A DNA stretch of 64,000 bases from Druceiella hillmani. Taxonomy: Eukaryota; Arthropoda; Insecta; Lepidoptera; Hepialidae. The notes beneath the pieces are model-generated. The model did no database searches. It was not told the DNA's origin and saw nothing but the letters and a program-made list of their open reading frames with translations. The stretch lies in the NCBI GenBank assembly GCA_039881145.1, contig JAYKKI010000126.1, positions 793,501 to 857,500 on the forward strand, in the 5' to 3' direction. Position numbers and translations under genes: made by a program. Positions 13,809 through 26,350 of this stretch are shown here, one piece after another (the first letter of the stretch is position 1; every line of letters begins with the position of its first letter).

Positions 13809-14265
13809 ATGACCACAAAAAGGTTTGATTTAAATATCTAACCAAAATTCATCAGTAAATTTGATGAAAACCGCAACAAGGAAATTCATTTTTGAACAAT
13901 GGCCAAAAAGCGGCAAATTTTCTAACACCAGTGCAAGAAGACGTATTGCTAAAATGCAACTTAAGCCAACTAGATGGTCTAGTAAAAAGCGCTTGCGCAA
14001 TAAAAGAGTTTGAAAATTTGGCGCAATTAGAATATTTTCTAAAAACACAATCCGAGGAAAGAAAACACAACGGCTTTACTCTCTGACTTACTATAATATC
14101 GCCAAAATTGTAATGAAACAGTTAACCAATATGCTCTACAATTTGAGTAATGCCTTTCAAAATTTCTCATGAAAGTGAATATATTTATCAAAACAAAAAT
14201 AAAATCAAAATTGGCAGGCAGAGTCGCAGTCATGAAATACTTGGCGTTCATTGTTTTCTAACATT
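13809..14265 (+). pseudogene. gag: Broken Ty3/gypsy-like gag
   Basis: Family role: gag supplies the capsid-type structural protein of the retrotransposon particle. A possible start is the ATG at 13,809. Frame blocks in order are KFDENRNK near 13,850, then TPVQEDVLLKCNLSQLDG and KSACAIKEFENLAQLEYF (13,920-14,040) in another frame. RQNCNETVNQYAL (14,100-14,135) and LAGRVAVMKYLAF (14,210-14,250) follow. The order FDGNRN-like motif, a helix-rich 'L..L.G.a+..c' block and a 'NETVNQYA' block is what I recall for gag of arthropod Ty3/gypsy elements. At least three frame changes and several stops kill it. Protease and pol are absent: sequence after 14,265 matches nothing I recognise until the exon-like repeat. 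Upstream lies a plausible LTR end. Family call is fairly firm, boundaries are approximate. Confidence 0.72.
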
Positions 14266-14447
14266 TCATATTTCATATTTTAACGTCTTTCTACCCCATA
14301 TCCATCATTCTTAGTTTATTCTATCGATAAAAGTGTTTAACGAAATGCTCTACTGATTGATAGGTACGACAATTTAACGCATTTTTTTCACAAAAACTTG
14401 CTTTAAATATTTTCTCTCATGCTCTTAAAGATCCTTATGTAATTTTT

Positions 14448-14625
14448 TGCAGCCTAATGACTCGTCCACGCCAAACGAGACCCACCTAATAAGGTCTCAG
14501 GTTCTTGCCGAACGTAAAGTATTCAGAGCACGTTGTTAGATTGGCGATGTCGATACCATTCTACTAAGAGCTTTTGGAGGGAGAAAGATTTGTTCGCCGT
14601 AAATTTTGGGGACAAAAATGATAGT
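14448..14625 (+). repeat. Exon-like repeat unit, copy 2 (plus strand)
   Basis: Diverged copy of the unit at 2,080-2,265, in opposite orientation. It begins with TTTTTTGCAGCCT and shares 'aggtctcaggtt', 'tgccgaac.taaag', 'gcgatg.cgata' and 'attcta.taag'. It ends at a donor-like GTAAAT. The reading frame that is open in copy 1 is interrupted here. It directly follows the gag relic. Confidence 0.6.
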
Positions 14626-14639
14626 AATCGAGAAAAATA

Positions 14640-16275
14640 CATTACACCTGCCGCAAATCAGCATTAGATACAGTTTCATTTATAAGGACGTATAGCTGAA
14701 AGCAAATTAGAAATTGTGGACCATTTTGAACTACGTTAAAACGATTTAATCGATTAAGAAATAATTTAAAAATTAGGAAGTCTGTTTCTTGGTTGTGTCC
14801 AGTAAAAATTTAAAAATTAACATAATGTTATTGAGTATTGTGAAAAATAGAAGTAGAGGGTGGATGGGAAACTAAGATTAAATAAATGAATTACATTGAA
14901 AACATAATGGAGATGAGTCAAATTTAAAAAAAATAAGAATCAAAGATTTTCAAATAAGCAATTTTATCTAAATAAGTTCTACATATCGGACTTCAATATA
15001 TTTCCCAGTATATAACACCATATACAATGAACGAGTGCTTACTGAGTACAATTGAAAGAAAATAAATCAAATATTTATTGCAATGTTTTGAAAAATATTG
15101 ATCGAAATAATTTAATAAAAATATAATAATAAATAGGAAACTTGTTTTGATTTATAATAGCCATTAAATCGCTATTATTTTCTCTTGATTTTCGTTTGAC
15201 CTAAAGATGATGTTATCTTTAATTGGAAAAAAATAGAGATACGCTGGAGTCTGCATGAAAAAGGAGCATTACTCGCTCTACTTATAGTATAGCAATAAGA
15301 ATATTTTGAATTCTGATGCAGAAAAAATGTTAATTTAGTATAATTGGATATCATGAAGATACTTCTCAACTTTTTGACCAACAACCATTTTTTTTGGAAA
15401 ATATATATTTTAACCAATTTTACAGTTGCTGTAGACGTACAACTTCAAAAATCTGGACCGGTGATGAAGAAGCTGATAACTAAACAACCGAAATTGATGA
15501 ATTTATCTTGCCTACGGTTATTGCGCGGCAAAAAATACAATCCGGCATAGGCTCTAATATGTTATGGTTTACTGTTGGAAATCTGTCACCGTACACAAAA
15601 ACCTCCTTCAAAATATTATAGAGTCCAGTTCTTTATGCCAACATTATATAAATCGTCTGAATTTATGTCAATTATATAGACAACCCATTTGGTCTGATTT
15701 CTCGTGAATATAAAATTCAATTTCATAAGTCAATTTTGTAAATAGTGAACACTACAATTTTTTCGCAACTGATAAACAATTAAAATGAAAAACAATAGGT
15801 TATAAATTTTGAATGTATCAAGATTAGCAAACTTATCCGAAGTAGGAGGGAAATTATTAACCTTTAAAATCATGCCTTGTAAAAAACGTAACCACAGCAA
15901 TGTCATTAATGCAAAGGTTACATTTCACTATTGCAACCATGTGGCCTAACAGTGACTTTAAGGTATAGGAGAAAAATCCAATTTTTCACCAGATTTCTGT
16001 AACTACTGTAAGGATTTTATATAAAACCAATCTACCCACATACCAAAACAAAAAACCTAATCAACTGGAACAAATGAGTTTTTTTTTCAGTTTCTGTGGG
16101 GCAATTTTTCCGTGGTGTAACCCAAGACCGGAAACAATTACCAAACTTGGAAACTTATCGTTCATTTGTTCCTCTGAGCACTATCAAATAAAAGTCCTTA
16201 GTAAATTGATAGTAAATCTGATGCGGTCTTCAGATTTTATAAGCCTTTGAAAACTTATTGTGTGCATACTTACGT
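14640..16275. other. AT-rich interval, mostly featureless
   Basis: A less AT-biased frame at 15,430-15,600 gives VIARQKIQSGIGSNMLWFTV in one frame. It is insufficient for a family call. No RNA gene or repeat seen. Confidence 0.4.
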
Positions 16276-16276
16276 T

Positions 16277-16358
<82 letters not shown>
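16276..16358. repeat. (AT)n microsatellite
   Basis: Long TA run with one TATG interruption near 16,293, grading into TATACATGTATGTGTG. Confidence 0.96.
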
Positions 16359-19300
16359 CATGTATGTGTGTGCGATTCATGCTTATTCGCTATAAGTTCT
16401 TTTGTCGATCCCTCTCTTCCCTGACATTGACTCACTCTTGGATGTTAACGCAATATTTTTATAATTTTCAGACAAGTGATAAAATAAATCCATCTATATC
16501 ATCATATTTTCTCAAAGATCATCATATCTGACTGGTAAACTTTTTCACTGCCCTGAATACATGTAAACAAATTGGATCGTCCACTAATATCATGATGGAT
16601 AACGTAAGAAGCATATACTGCACGACACATTAACGGAGGCAAGGTCTTACATTAAGACCCTAATACTATCATTTATTATACGATAAAGGTAAGTGAATCT
16701 GGGATCACTAAATAAGATTTTTATTTGCTATTTATGTAAATAGTCAAGGGGGTTTTCCCTTTTCTCTTTACATTGAATTTGATTAGTGTTATGGAGTTCT
16801 GTGTACCATGTAAATTTTTCTTGACTTTCTATTATATCTCTTCTATTTTGAATCTTAACGAACCTTTATACTTTATTTTTTAAACTATCTACTTTGAGGG
16901 AATTTAAAACAAAAACATTTTCATTATAAAATGGAACAAATATTTTTAGTATAAAAATAATAAAATATGTTATACATTATTGTGGGCGTAAAAAAATTAA
17001 AAAATGATTAAAATAAATTCATATTTTCTTAATTATTGCGTCAGTTTATGATAGTTTCCCTATTCTTTTATACTCATACACGTTGTCAGGAAGAAAAGAA
17101 TAACTTTTAATGAATTATAAACACAATTCTATTTATAATTTCCAACTGGGAGAAGATAAAAATTAAGACATTAAGTATCGGAAAAGCCTCGTAATGCACA
17201 CTGACTGCCGTAGAATTTGTTGATAAATCTAAACCTGATACTAATTAACTTTGTTTATATTCCAAACAAGCAAAAGCATATTACCTTATTCACTAATGAC
17301 GCGTTTGAATGATGTAATAAACACGGAACGCAGGATGAAGGAAGCGAGTGGGAACTTTCATTGAAGCCGTACGCCAATAATACGAATTAGTAAACAATAA
17401 CGTGACGATGAAAGCGGACCACTCATTAGATATTTATTTGCCAGTTAAGTTAATGCACTGACAAATGGTATTTTCTCTACTTCTGCAGAAGTCTGTATAA
17501 GTCATAGCAAGATTTTGTTTTCAGGCGGTTTAAAATTACAACATACTATCTAATTGTTCTTGAACACATTCACAATAATAATATTTGTTTTCAGATCTTG
17601 CATTGAATTTACAAAGGGAAATGTTATCTGAAACTGTGTCCGACTGATTTATACAGTTTTACTTTTTTCATAACCGGTTTTCGTTTGAGGTTTTATTTAC
17701 AGGGAATTAGAAAATTGAAAATAGTAAATTAACCGATTGGCTTACGTTGACTTACATTTCAGTTTATTTAAAAAAAGGGAAAAAAAACTACATGACAATA
17801 CACAACGGTTGATCTAAAATTGTTTTTTCTATATATTATTTTTTTGGTTTCTTTAAAGAATTTGTTTTATAAAAGGTTGTAACATTAAGATGAAAAAATG
17901 TAAAATTAAAATCTACGCGTGAACTCGGTTTTTAAAAATTCCTCAAATTTTAGATAACATTTAATATTAGTAAAGAAGCTTTTACATTTATTGTATATTA
18001 AGAATAAACCGGATAATATAAAGATTATTATAAATATTTACACGTGTAGCCACGTCATCCGTTGAAAAGGAAAATTATATTTTGTCCGTTCTATATATAA
18101 TATCATTATTATTACGTTATTATTTAGAAGTCATCTATTTTCCTAGATGAAACTGTTCTACGTACTATTTCAATATACAATCTGTACACGTGTACAATAA
18201 GTTATTGATTGGTTAATTAATAACTAAATTATTAAGTGAGAAAGAACTTTACTTCGATATTTACATTTGTTAGGATCAAGATCAATATTGTATGAGAAGA
18301 ACAATATTGTAATGTGATGTTTAATGAAAGTGTGTCATAATTCCTATATATTTTGTGAATTACCAAGTAAATATATTACCAAGTAAAATTATAAAGCTAT
18401 ATTAGTAACTTTCTATCTATTTGCAAATATATTTCCTATTGCTGCTGAGATCAAGTCGACAATAATGACAATATGACACGTTTCTAATCGTGATATACAT
18501 ACATCACTTGGTTTTTTATTCTGACTCGAGCATTTTAAGGATTTAGTTTCAGTAAATCTAATTCATATTCATGCATAACACATGATATTTTCTCAGTTTG
18601 TCTTACTGCCCATTACACTAACCATTTTTGTAGACTTCTGCCACCTTTAATCTTTCAAATCAATGTAAGTTATAGGATAACCAAGCATATATTTCATATT
18701 CATAAGTTAAGTGCATATATTTCACAAAATACCGAGAATCTTGTGAAATTAAAATAAAATTATATAAACTTTTGTGTGATTCTGCATTAAGGACATATAC
18801 AGGATTGAAGAACTAAAAAGAAATATTTGGGAGTTTGTTTAGTATTCACACAGCCATCATCTGCAGGATAATAAAAGAAATTTAATATATAATACCAAGT
18901 TATAAAATGCATTTCTATAACTTCAATTTAGTTAGAAATATAAAACAATACAGTACGACTTATATTTGTAAGCCCCGTTGCTAAAATTACTAAAGCGACG
19001 GAAGATCGGCATTCAAATATACTTTTTATATATTTATGCATTTAATACATATGGTGGACCTATTGCTACGAGAGAAATCTCTTACAGCCTATTGCTACGA
19101 GAGAATCTACTTACCAGACGATGGTGATAGTTTCACATCATCGGGTAAGGTTTTATGCAAAACCATAAAAAAAACAAATAAAGTATTCATCTTTTTATTC
19201 TTATATACTTCCTCTTTATAGAATCATTCGATAATGACATATAATTAGAGACATATATTAATTATAATTGACATATAATAGATTAAATATATGCATTTAT

Positions 19301-22010
19301 AGATTTGAAATCTGTACTACGTTTTACCCTACAATGTGCATTGCTCTGATAGAAAGACAAGAAGTCTTTAAATTAATGGGTAGCATGATAGTAAGCAGGA
19401 CGAAATGTGAAAAGCTCCATATAATATGGTTAAATGTGATATAGATTTACTGCATTTAAATGTCTAAAATACTTGTGTCAGGACAATAGTGGTTACCAGT
19501 TTACTCTTAATGCGCAACAAATTAAAAAGCTTTTTTAACGTTCAAACATGTATTATGATATACATATATTATAATGAATTTGTTTTCATACTTTGAAAGT
19601 TGATGTTAAATCAGAATTCACTTCAGAATTATTCACCATCTGATTTCAAATTTTACTAAAAGGGTTTGAATAATTTCTAGAAAGGTGCTTTAAATATGAA
19701 AACAACAAATTAGCAAAAATAAGTTCAGTGAAATAGGTACGTACTTAATTATATGTGAAATTAATATTACCTTTGATTATTTTGCCACCATATGTGGTAT
19801 AATTATTGATATAGCCTATCAGGTTAAAATAGTTATGGGGTAAGTTTACTTGAAAAATACTCAAACTCCTATTAATTATTTCGGTAGCTAACTAAGTTGC
19901 ATTTGTCAGTTATACTGTTTAAAATAAACATGAACATTAATATAATGGCAGTGCTTTGAGACCATAATATGTAACCTACAAAAACCTAATTTTTTCTCTT
20001 TCTTTTAAAAAGTAAGCAATTTCTCAACAAACACGTAGTAACACATATCTTTCTCCAGCGCTATTCCGCTGAGCTTTCGGAAAATCTAACCTCAGTGGAA
20101 TAAAATGCACAGTTCGTTGATAAGTAACACATGTTACAAGTGTCGAGATAAAGTAAAAAAGAAGATAAGATTGAAGTAAAATTATGCATAGGAAATAATC
20201 TTATTTGTAAAGCTAATAGACATTAGGTATATGTATCATTTTACATTCATATGTCGTCTTTAATAATGCGCCTCATTTCGTGCGCCCATACTTGTACATA
20301 TATCGTATATTTTCTATCTAAATTTCCACTTTCATTTTAAAAATCCGTTTAATATTTCCCGTAGCATATAATTAATTTTTATCCTGTAATATAAATATTT
20401 TTAAATTTGTTTAAAAACCCCATAAATTGATTTTTTAAAATTATTTCTCCCTTTGAACTTTATGTTTTAAGAAACTGAAATTGCGAAAATTTTAAACCCC
20501 AAATTTTTCACATATTTAGAAATGAGAAAAATTAGTTAAGTGTGTATCGGAAAATGTACAGGCTTCATTTGAAATTGTTGATGATATTTAGCCGAAGTAA
20601 TTTGACGTCTGTAATCAAATATTATATTAGCTAGAATTTTGCAACTTTTCAAATCTGTGGTTAAAACCTTTTCGGGATAAGGTATATAGGACATCTCTTT
20701 TAAGTTTAATGTTTCGCAAACAAGGCTTGAAAGTAAAATCGGAATTTTAATTTAAAAACAACCAATGGGTCATTGGTCGTAAACGATAGGAACTTGTGTG
20801 TTAAAAAATTTCCATTTCTTTACATGTTCATTAAAAACGCTTTATTTATTTGTATCCACATGAACTTGCACATAGGTTTAAAATTATAGAAACTTTCGGT
20901 CTGTTACAGACAGGTGAACCAACATGGCGAAGTATTAGATTTTCTAGTTTCTCTACGTTACCCTTAATATTAACACTGGTCCAATAAAATAAACATTTCT
21001 TTTTGAATTCTTAATATCTGGTTCTACTTTTATCAGAAATGAACTGAAAATGAATATATAAGTATAGTTCCTTTGTAAGGACACTCCCTTAAATTACTTT
21101 ATTTGATAACAATATAGCTTACGTTTAAACAAAATCATGCGATTTTTATGTCTTCCATACGGTCTCCAGGTGACGATTCCAGCATTCCATCGTCTTTAAA
21201 AACCCTCTTAATTATTATATTTTAAACACAGTTCTTCTAAGAGTCTTTAGGTTTTTCACACTGTCCAATTTTTTAATGTAAATTATTACTTATGAAATGA
21301 GCAGGAATTAAATTATATTTACCATAAACCAATTTTATTAATAAAAAATTGATTCGTCAAAAATTATGTAGTGTAGTGTAGGATAAATCAAATTTCAATC
21401 AAAAAAAGGATTAAATTTATCTTTGATATAGTAAATGGAGTTTCTGACTACAGGGAAACAAAACAAATGCTAATCTTTGTCCTTCAAAAATTACTATGAT
21501 AATGTAACTTTTAAATGGCCAGGATTTTATGAACGAAGTGCGAAACGAAGTAGCAATTTAGACTTTTACGAGACTTATTACTTCAAAACCGTAAAATTAG
21601 TCTTTAAAACCACTATACTTACCAAGTTTTATAAACGTACCTAAAAAGCTGCTATTGTTTACAGAAACACATTTTTTTTATTTGGTTGACTTTTCGTCTT
21701 TCACTTTTTTTATTTTCTTTCAAGTTTAACTACAGTTATACATTTTTATTAATACAGAACCTACATAAATGGTTATAAGATCGAAATTTTAATGGTAATG
21801 TCAGGGTCCAATTTGTGTAGCAAATCACAGAAAGAACATTTTTGTCGATCTGGTTGTAATTCTGTTTGAAGCAGCCAAAACTGATGATCATCTAGAGGTA
21901 AAACAAAATCTTATATACTTATAAGTCAGCTTGAAAAAATGGTATAAATTAGGACAAAGTCAAAGGAGTCCGCTGAGTCCGGATATCCATCTTCTCAAAA
22001 ATAAACAAAA
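16359..22010. other. Gene-free AT-rich interval
   Basis: A mildly GC-richer block at 17,290-17,430 contains TGACGCGT and no frame. A 29-bp tandem duplication lies at 19,059-19,117. Palindromes occur at 17,479 (ACTTCTGCAGAAGT) and 18,182 (TGTACACGTGTACA). An imperfect inverted repeat spans 20,066-20,102. No gene is supportable. Confidence 0.5.
19059..19117. repeat. 29-bp tandem duplication
   Basis: CCTATTGCTACGAGAGAA begins at 19,059 and again at 19,088, with short differences after it. Confidence 0.85.
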
Positions 22011-23489
22011 TATGACAGGCCATCTAAACCTTTTCCTGAAGCCAGCGATAAGTCTAAACAAATGAGATAACAAACACAATTTGCTTATGAAATGAAGTTA
22101 AGAACTGCAGGGAAAACTGATACAGCTAAAGTTACAAAAAATTTAAAACTTTTACCCGGCAATGCATCAAAATACAGAGAAAACTTCAAAACCTGGGGTT
22201 ATACGTTAACTCAAGTTTCAGTTGACAAAACATACAAAAATATATTAAATGCTTATCAAAAAATAAGTGAAATAATAAACCTGTTACAAAAGATAGTGGT
22301 TATGATGTATTTGCTTCATATAAAATGATAAAAGAAGCCAAAGAAAATTCCTGTTCATCTATACTAGTTTCAAAAACATAGAACAAGTAAATTTATAAGA
22401 TCTATTTAACCACACTGCCCATCATATAGTGTAATCTTAGCAAAAAGTTTACAACGGAAAATGTGACTTTAGTATCAAAATGCGGATGCAATGGAACTAA
22501 TACTAGTATGTAAAAAAATATTTTCGTAATGAAGCTGATACCGATGAGTATACAATTTTAACATCATTAGTTCCATTTAAATTAAGAGTAAAAGATATTA
22601 TTCTGACCTGGCGTAATCCTCGACCATCACTACCAAAGTTTTGTAGACCACTCATACTAGAATTTGTCTACGAGGCTGTCAAAGTTACAGTGATAGAAGT
22701 TACACTTGCGGAAAGTGAAAACAATAGTTTGATGCCTATTGAATTCAATGGATTTTAAATACAATGATATTTAGCATGATTAACGGAAAGTTCACAATTC
22801 AAGAACCTTGAAAATTCAACACTTTAATAATGTATACATCAAGAAATAAAGATGTTATCTTTATTCCTTGACATCAAAAGCCTTTAACAACTTAGAAAAT
22901 ATCAAACAAACTTAGATAAATGATAAAGCTGCTACGTTATATGGGTGGATACGGATTTTTGAAAATCTTCTGAATTTAGCTCATAGAATAGGAATTGAGG
23001 AATGGCAAACTAGAAGTCCACAATAAAAAAGCGAAGTAGAAGAACAAAGGAAAAGAATTCAAAAATAATATAGATGAAAATTAGTGTCAGTAGTCGACAA
23101 ACGGAATAGTCATATAAAGCCTCAAGCGATGGTAATACTGCCGAAAATTTCTTTGAAAATTCCAAAATATCAGCTCAAATAACTAAAATGGACAAGAACC
23201 TGATCGATAAGTTCCATATTATTCTACAGGTTATCCAGTCAACACTAAAAATTTCAAGTTTGCACTGAAGAATACTACGAGTATAACTATACATAAAATT
23301 TTATTGCATAGTGCACCTGTGGTACAATCTTGTATTCTTCGAATCAGAATGTTGTCTGAAGAGGCCCAAGAGGCCCGAAATAAAAACATGAGAAAATACG
23401 GGGAGAATTTTTCAAGAAAACTTTCAAGAATACGTAATATGGTAGATGTCATGAAAAGGCTGCTAATGAGCTCAGATATATCTATATAG
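22011..23489 (+). pseudogene. RAG1/Transib-like transposase relic
   Basis: Broken coding region of a large transposase-like protein, readable over about 1.48 kb with frameshifts. Blocks in order: DRPSKPFPEASDKSKQMR, in-frame TAA at 22,068, then FAYEMKLRTAGKTDTAKV. After a frameshift near 22,290 comes YDVFASYKMIKEAKE. KCGCNGTNTS follows (22,478-22,507), then DIILTWRNPRPSLPKFCRPL (22,600-22,660). FNNLENIKQ and RIFENLLNLAHRIGIEEW follow (22,880-23,000), then SDGNTAENFFENSKISAQI (23,125-23,180). The last block is IHKILLHS...LSEEAQEARNK (23,289-23,384), ending at 23,489. This order matches a widespread, mostly unnamed family of repeat-derived proteins in arthropods and cnidarians. The last block resembles the RAG1/Transib C terminus (HK..H...SEGNESGNK), and GCNG aligns with the RAG1 'SCDG' catalytic Asp. 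Here that Asp codon reads AAT. No terminal inverted repeats were found. Relic status and coding family are firm; RAG1/Transib affiliation is inference. Confidence 0.68.
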
Positions 23490-24259
23490 CATAACTCACC
23501 GACTAGAGAAATTTTAATAAAAAAATTCTAAAGTATTATGAAATCTGTTTTTGGGGTAAAAATTAACTATTAACGGTTTTTTAACGTTGTGTTTATCAAT
23601 AATTATTAATGCATAACTACAATATCTGCCTTCTTATTCTTACTTACAACCTTCGTTTTACATCCTTAATGTTACACTAACAATACAGGATTAATTCAAA
23701 CATCTAACTATTTTGACCAGGTTTTTCACAATTACGCTCATATTGTAGTGTGACTAAATAAATATTAAGTTTTCAATTTAATTTTGGATTCTGAATTGTA
23801 AAAAACCATGAATGAATTTACAAACTTCACATTAATAAAATATAATTTTAAATTTCCTCTTGATACCATTCGGGATAATTTTCAATAAAGAGTTTCATTC
23901 TAAACAAATCCCACTGAAAAATATCTGTGTGAAATTCTCTGCATAAACATTATTTTTAATAAAATTTCCTTAACGTGTCGAACACATCGCTATAACAGTA
24001 AAGTAGATAGCTACTTTTCTGTTGTTACGTTATAATATAGACTGCATCACAATTTTGAACATTTAGCATTTTTACTGCTGAAGCAAATATGACTAAAATC
24101 ACATGCAAAACGTAAATTCATCTTAGTTGCATCGCTATTTTATAGAAATAACATAGCCAATCATTTATTTTTGTTTTACTACTATCTGGAATGTTCTCTA
24201 CAATACAAAAGCAATAAACTTGTGATATAGAATATATTTCATATGCATATTGGCTTTAA

Positions 24260-24260
<1 letters not shown>
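23490..24260. other. AT-rich non-coding stretch
   Basis: Nothing supportable. I searched here for the right end of the RAG-like relic (a CACWRTG-type terminal heptamer) and saw none that pairs with the left side. Confidence 0.45.
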
Positions 24261-24326
<66 letters not shown>

Positions 24327-24329
24327 TAC

Positions 24330-24370
<41 letters not shown>

Positions 24371-24373
24371 TAT
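24261..24373. repeat. Long (AT)n microsatellite
   Basis: About 110 bases of TA repeats with a few AAATATACA and TATG interruptions. Confidence 0.97.
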
Positions 24374-24814
24374 TTCTTTTTTTGTTTGTATAGACAAGGC
24401 TTATAATTACTAACGAAGGCATGCGAATAAATTATTCATTTACGAACAAAAATACTTTTTTCTCTATTACAGCTACCACCTAGAAAGGATTCGATGTAGT
24501 ACAACAACGAAACATCATTGATGGTTTTTTTCTTGATTACCATATTTAACTTAAAAAAAATGACTAATTGATAATCACTATATTCATAACCAAAATTAAA
24601 TACCATATTCGTTGGTTTTTATGCACATCGCCCTTTTTCTCCATATTTTTTTTTCAATTTTATTGAAAATAAGTTCTCACGACTTTTCATTGCGTTTTAA
24701 AGAAATTTTTATAATATACAGGAATAATTTCAATCCATCAAACATAGAGCAACAAAATGCATATTCTTAAAAGTTGTTGAGTGATAATGTAATTACACAA
24801 ATATGTAGCGGACT

Positions 24815-24881
<67 letters not shown>
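24815..24881. repeat. (AT)n microsatellite
   Basis: Continuous AT run preceded by TATATACAT. Confidence 0.97.
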
Positions 24882-24884
<3 letters not shown>

Positions 24885-26199
24885 TGGATGACAGCAAAAG
24901 TGTTTTCCATCCAAGGTAACATTGACGAAACGGCATTAACCAGAGGTGGAATGGTACAAAATAGGTAGTTGCTGTGGTAAACATCTTAAATGCAAGTAAA
25001 TTGTTGATCAATCGCACGTAAAATTTTTCAATATATGTGTTTAATTCAACATTTCGATATGTTCTTAATATTTAATTTAATTACTTTATTAGGTTTAGTA
25101 TTGAGCAGTATAAATTTGATTACTACATACGTTATTGCCTATATGTGTAATGAAACTGTAGAATTGACCTGTCTCTATATTGAATGTAGGGTATAAAAGT
25201 AACTAGATACAAATATGTTGTTTTTAAGAATGTTTATCTATGTCTGTGATTAAGTTTATTTATTTGCACATTGTGTTAGAAGTTTTTACTGGTGAAACCA
25301 ACTAGGTCATTGACTAAAATACGTGCATCTATTTTATAGCTATTATCAAAATTAAAACAAAATATGAAAAAATATAAATTGACACTTGAATAGAAAGCTT
25401 AAAAAGTTTATTTTGATAATTGTTTTTTTTTTATTAATGGCATTATTGTATTAAATCTTACAGGTAATAACATTGTTCAACGATATAAGCGAATGAAGTC
25501 GCGGGCACTGCTAATTTGTACTAATTCCATTTGTGAATTCTGTTAACAAGCATGTGATGAATAAAATGTGATGAATAATAATAAGTTAAGTATGAGCCGA
25601 CTCACTGCATCAAATTAACGTAATTCATCAAGAATCAATCCGAATTAAAAAGAAAGTTTAATGGGAACTTTATTCATGTATGAACTAAATTCAAATGGGA
25701 AAATATTTTAGTAATTCGCTCTATTTTTTATTAATTTTAAGTATATCAAGCTCTGTTGAAATTATTCATATAGTAAATCGTTTTATAAAAAAAATTACTG
25801 TAACTTAGGTGTAATTCTAAATTTATTTATTACCCTATATAAAATTTATTTCTCCTTCGATGAACGCATTTTTTAAAATCAGTAGGATAAGTTTTGTCAC
25901 TTGATGTCTTTTATTTAATTATAAAAAAATCACTTAGATTTGATGAAATGAAAAATTCATGTATATTTATAATTTTATTTTCATTCAATTTAAAGCAGAA
26001 ATTTCAAAGCTTCATTAATACTATTCCAAAGTGAGGTGATTTTCTTAAATTTTTAAATAATATTCGAATTCACAAATTATGTTAAGATTTTAATAGATAA
26101 ATTTTTTTTGTAACAAAATAACACTTTCGACCAAGGACTGACTGAGCGTACTAAGATTCTATTTATCCGTTGTCACTGCAAATCGTCCATCATTATTCT
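24882..26199. other. AT-rich non-coding stretch with a possible TE tail
   Basis: At 25,491-25,525 the phrase 'gaatgaagtcgcgggcactg' followed by 'cta' resembles the tail phrases of several arthropod retroelements and SINEs. Otherwise nothing is supportable. Confidence 0.35.
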
Positions 26200-26350
26200 A
26201 TATTGGCAAAACTGGGGATACGAGCTTAACGAGATGTGGGCGGTTTAATGACGCGTCAAATTAATAACGGCGACGGGAGTTATATAGGTCGTCCCATGTA
26301 ATGCATACGATAAAAGATGAGTAGATATCCTGACGTCAGAACATCAGTAC
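26200..26350. promoter_or_regulatory. Candidate regulatory island with bZIP-type palindromes
   Basis: A locally GC-richer block contains TGACGCGTCA at 26,249-26,258 and the full consensus CRE palindrome TGACGTCA at 26,331-26,338. Homeobox-like TTAATGA and ATTAATAA cores lie next to the first. A TATA-like GATAAAAGA at 26,309 and an arthropod initiator-like TCAGT at 26,344 sit either side of the CRE. Their spacing is a few bases longer than usual. No downstream coding exon was found, so an enhancer or a non-coding RNA promoter is as likely as a gene promoter. Confidence 0.3.

Noticed and set aside
15340..15600. Possible piggyBac-like N-terminal fragment
   Set aside because: VIARQKIQSGIGSNMLWFTV with nearby acidic residues is suggestive, but no catalytic block or ITR supports it.
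21800..23760. Terminal CACWRTG heptamers for the RAG-like relic
   Set aside because: CACAGAA near 21,822 and CACTACA (minus strand) near 23,750 do not form a matching inverted pair.
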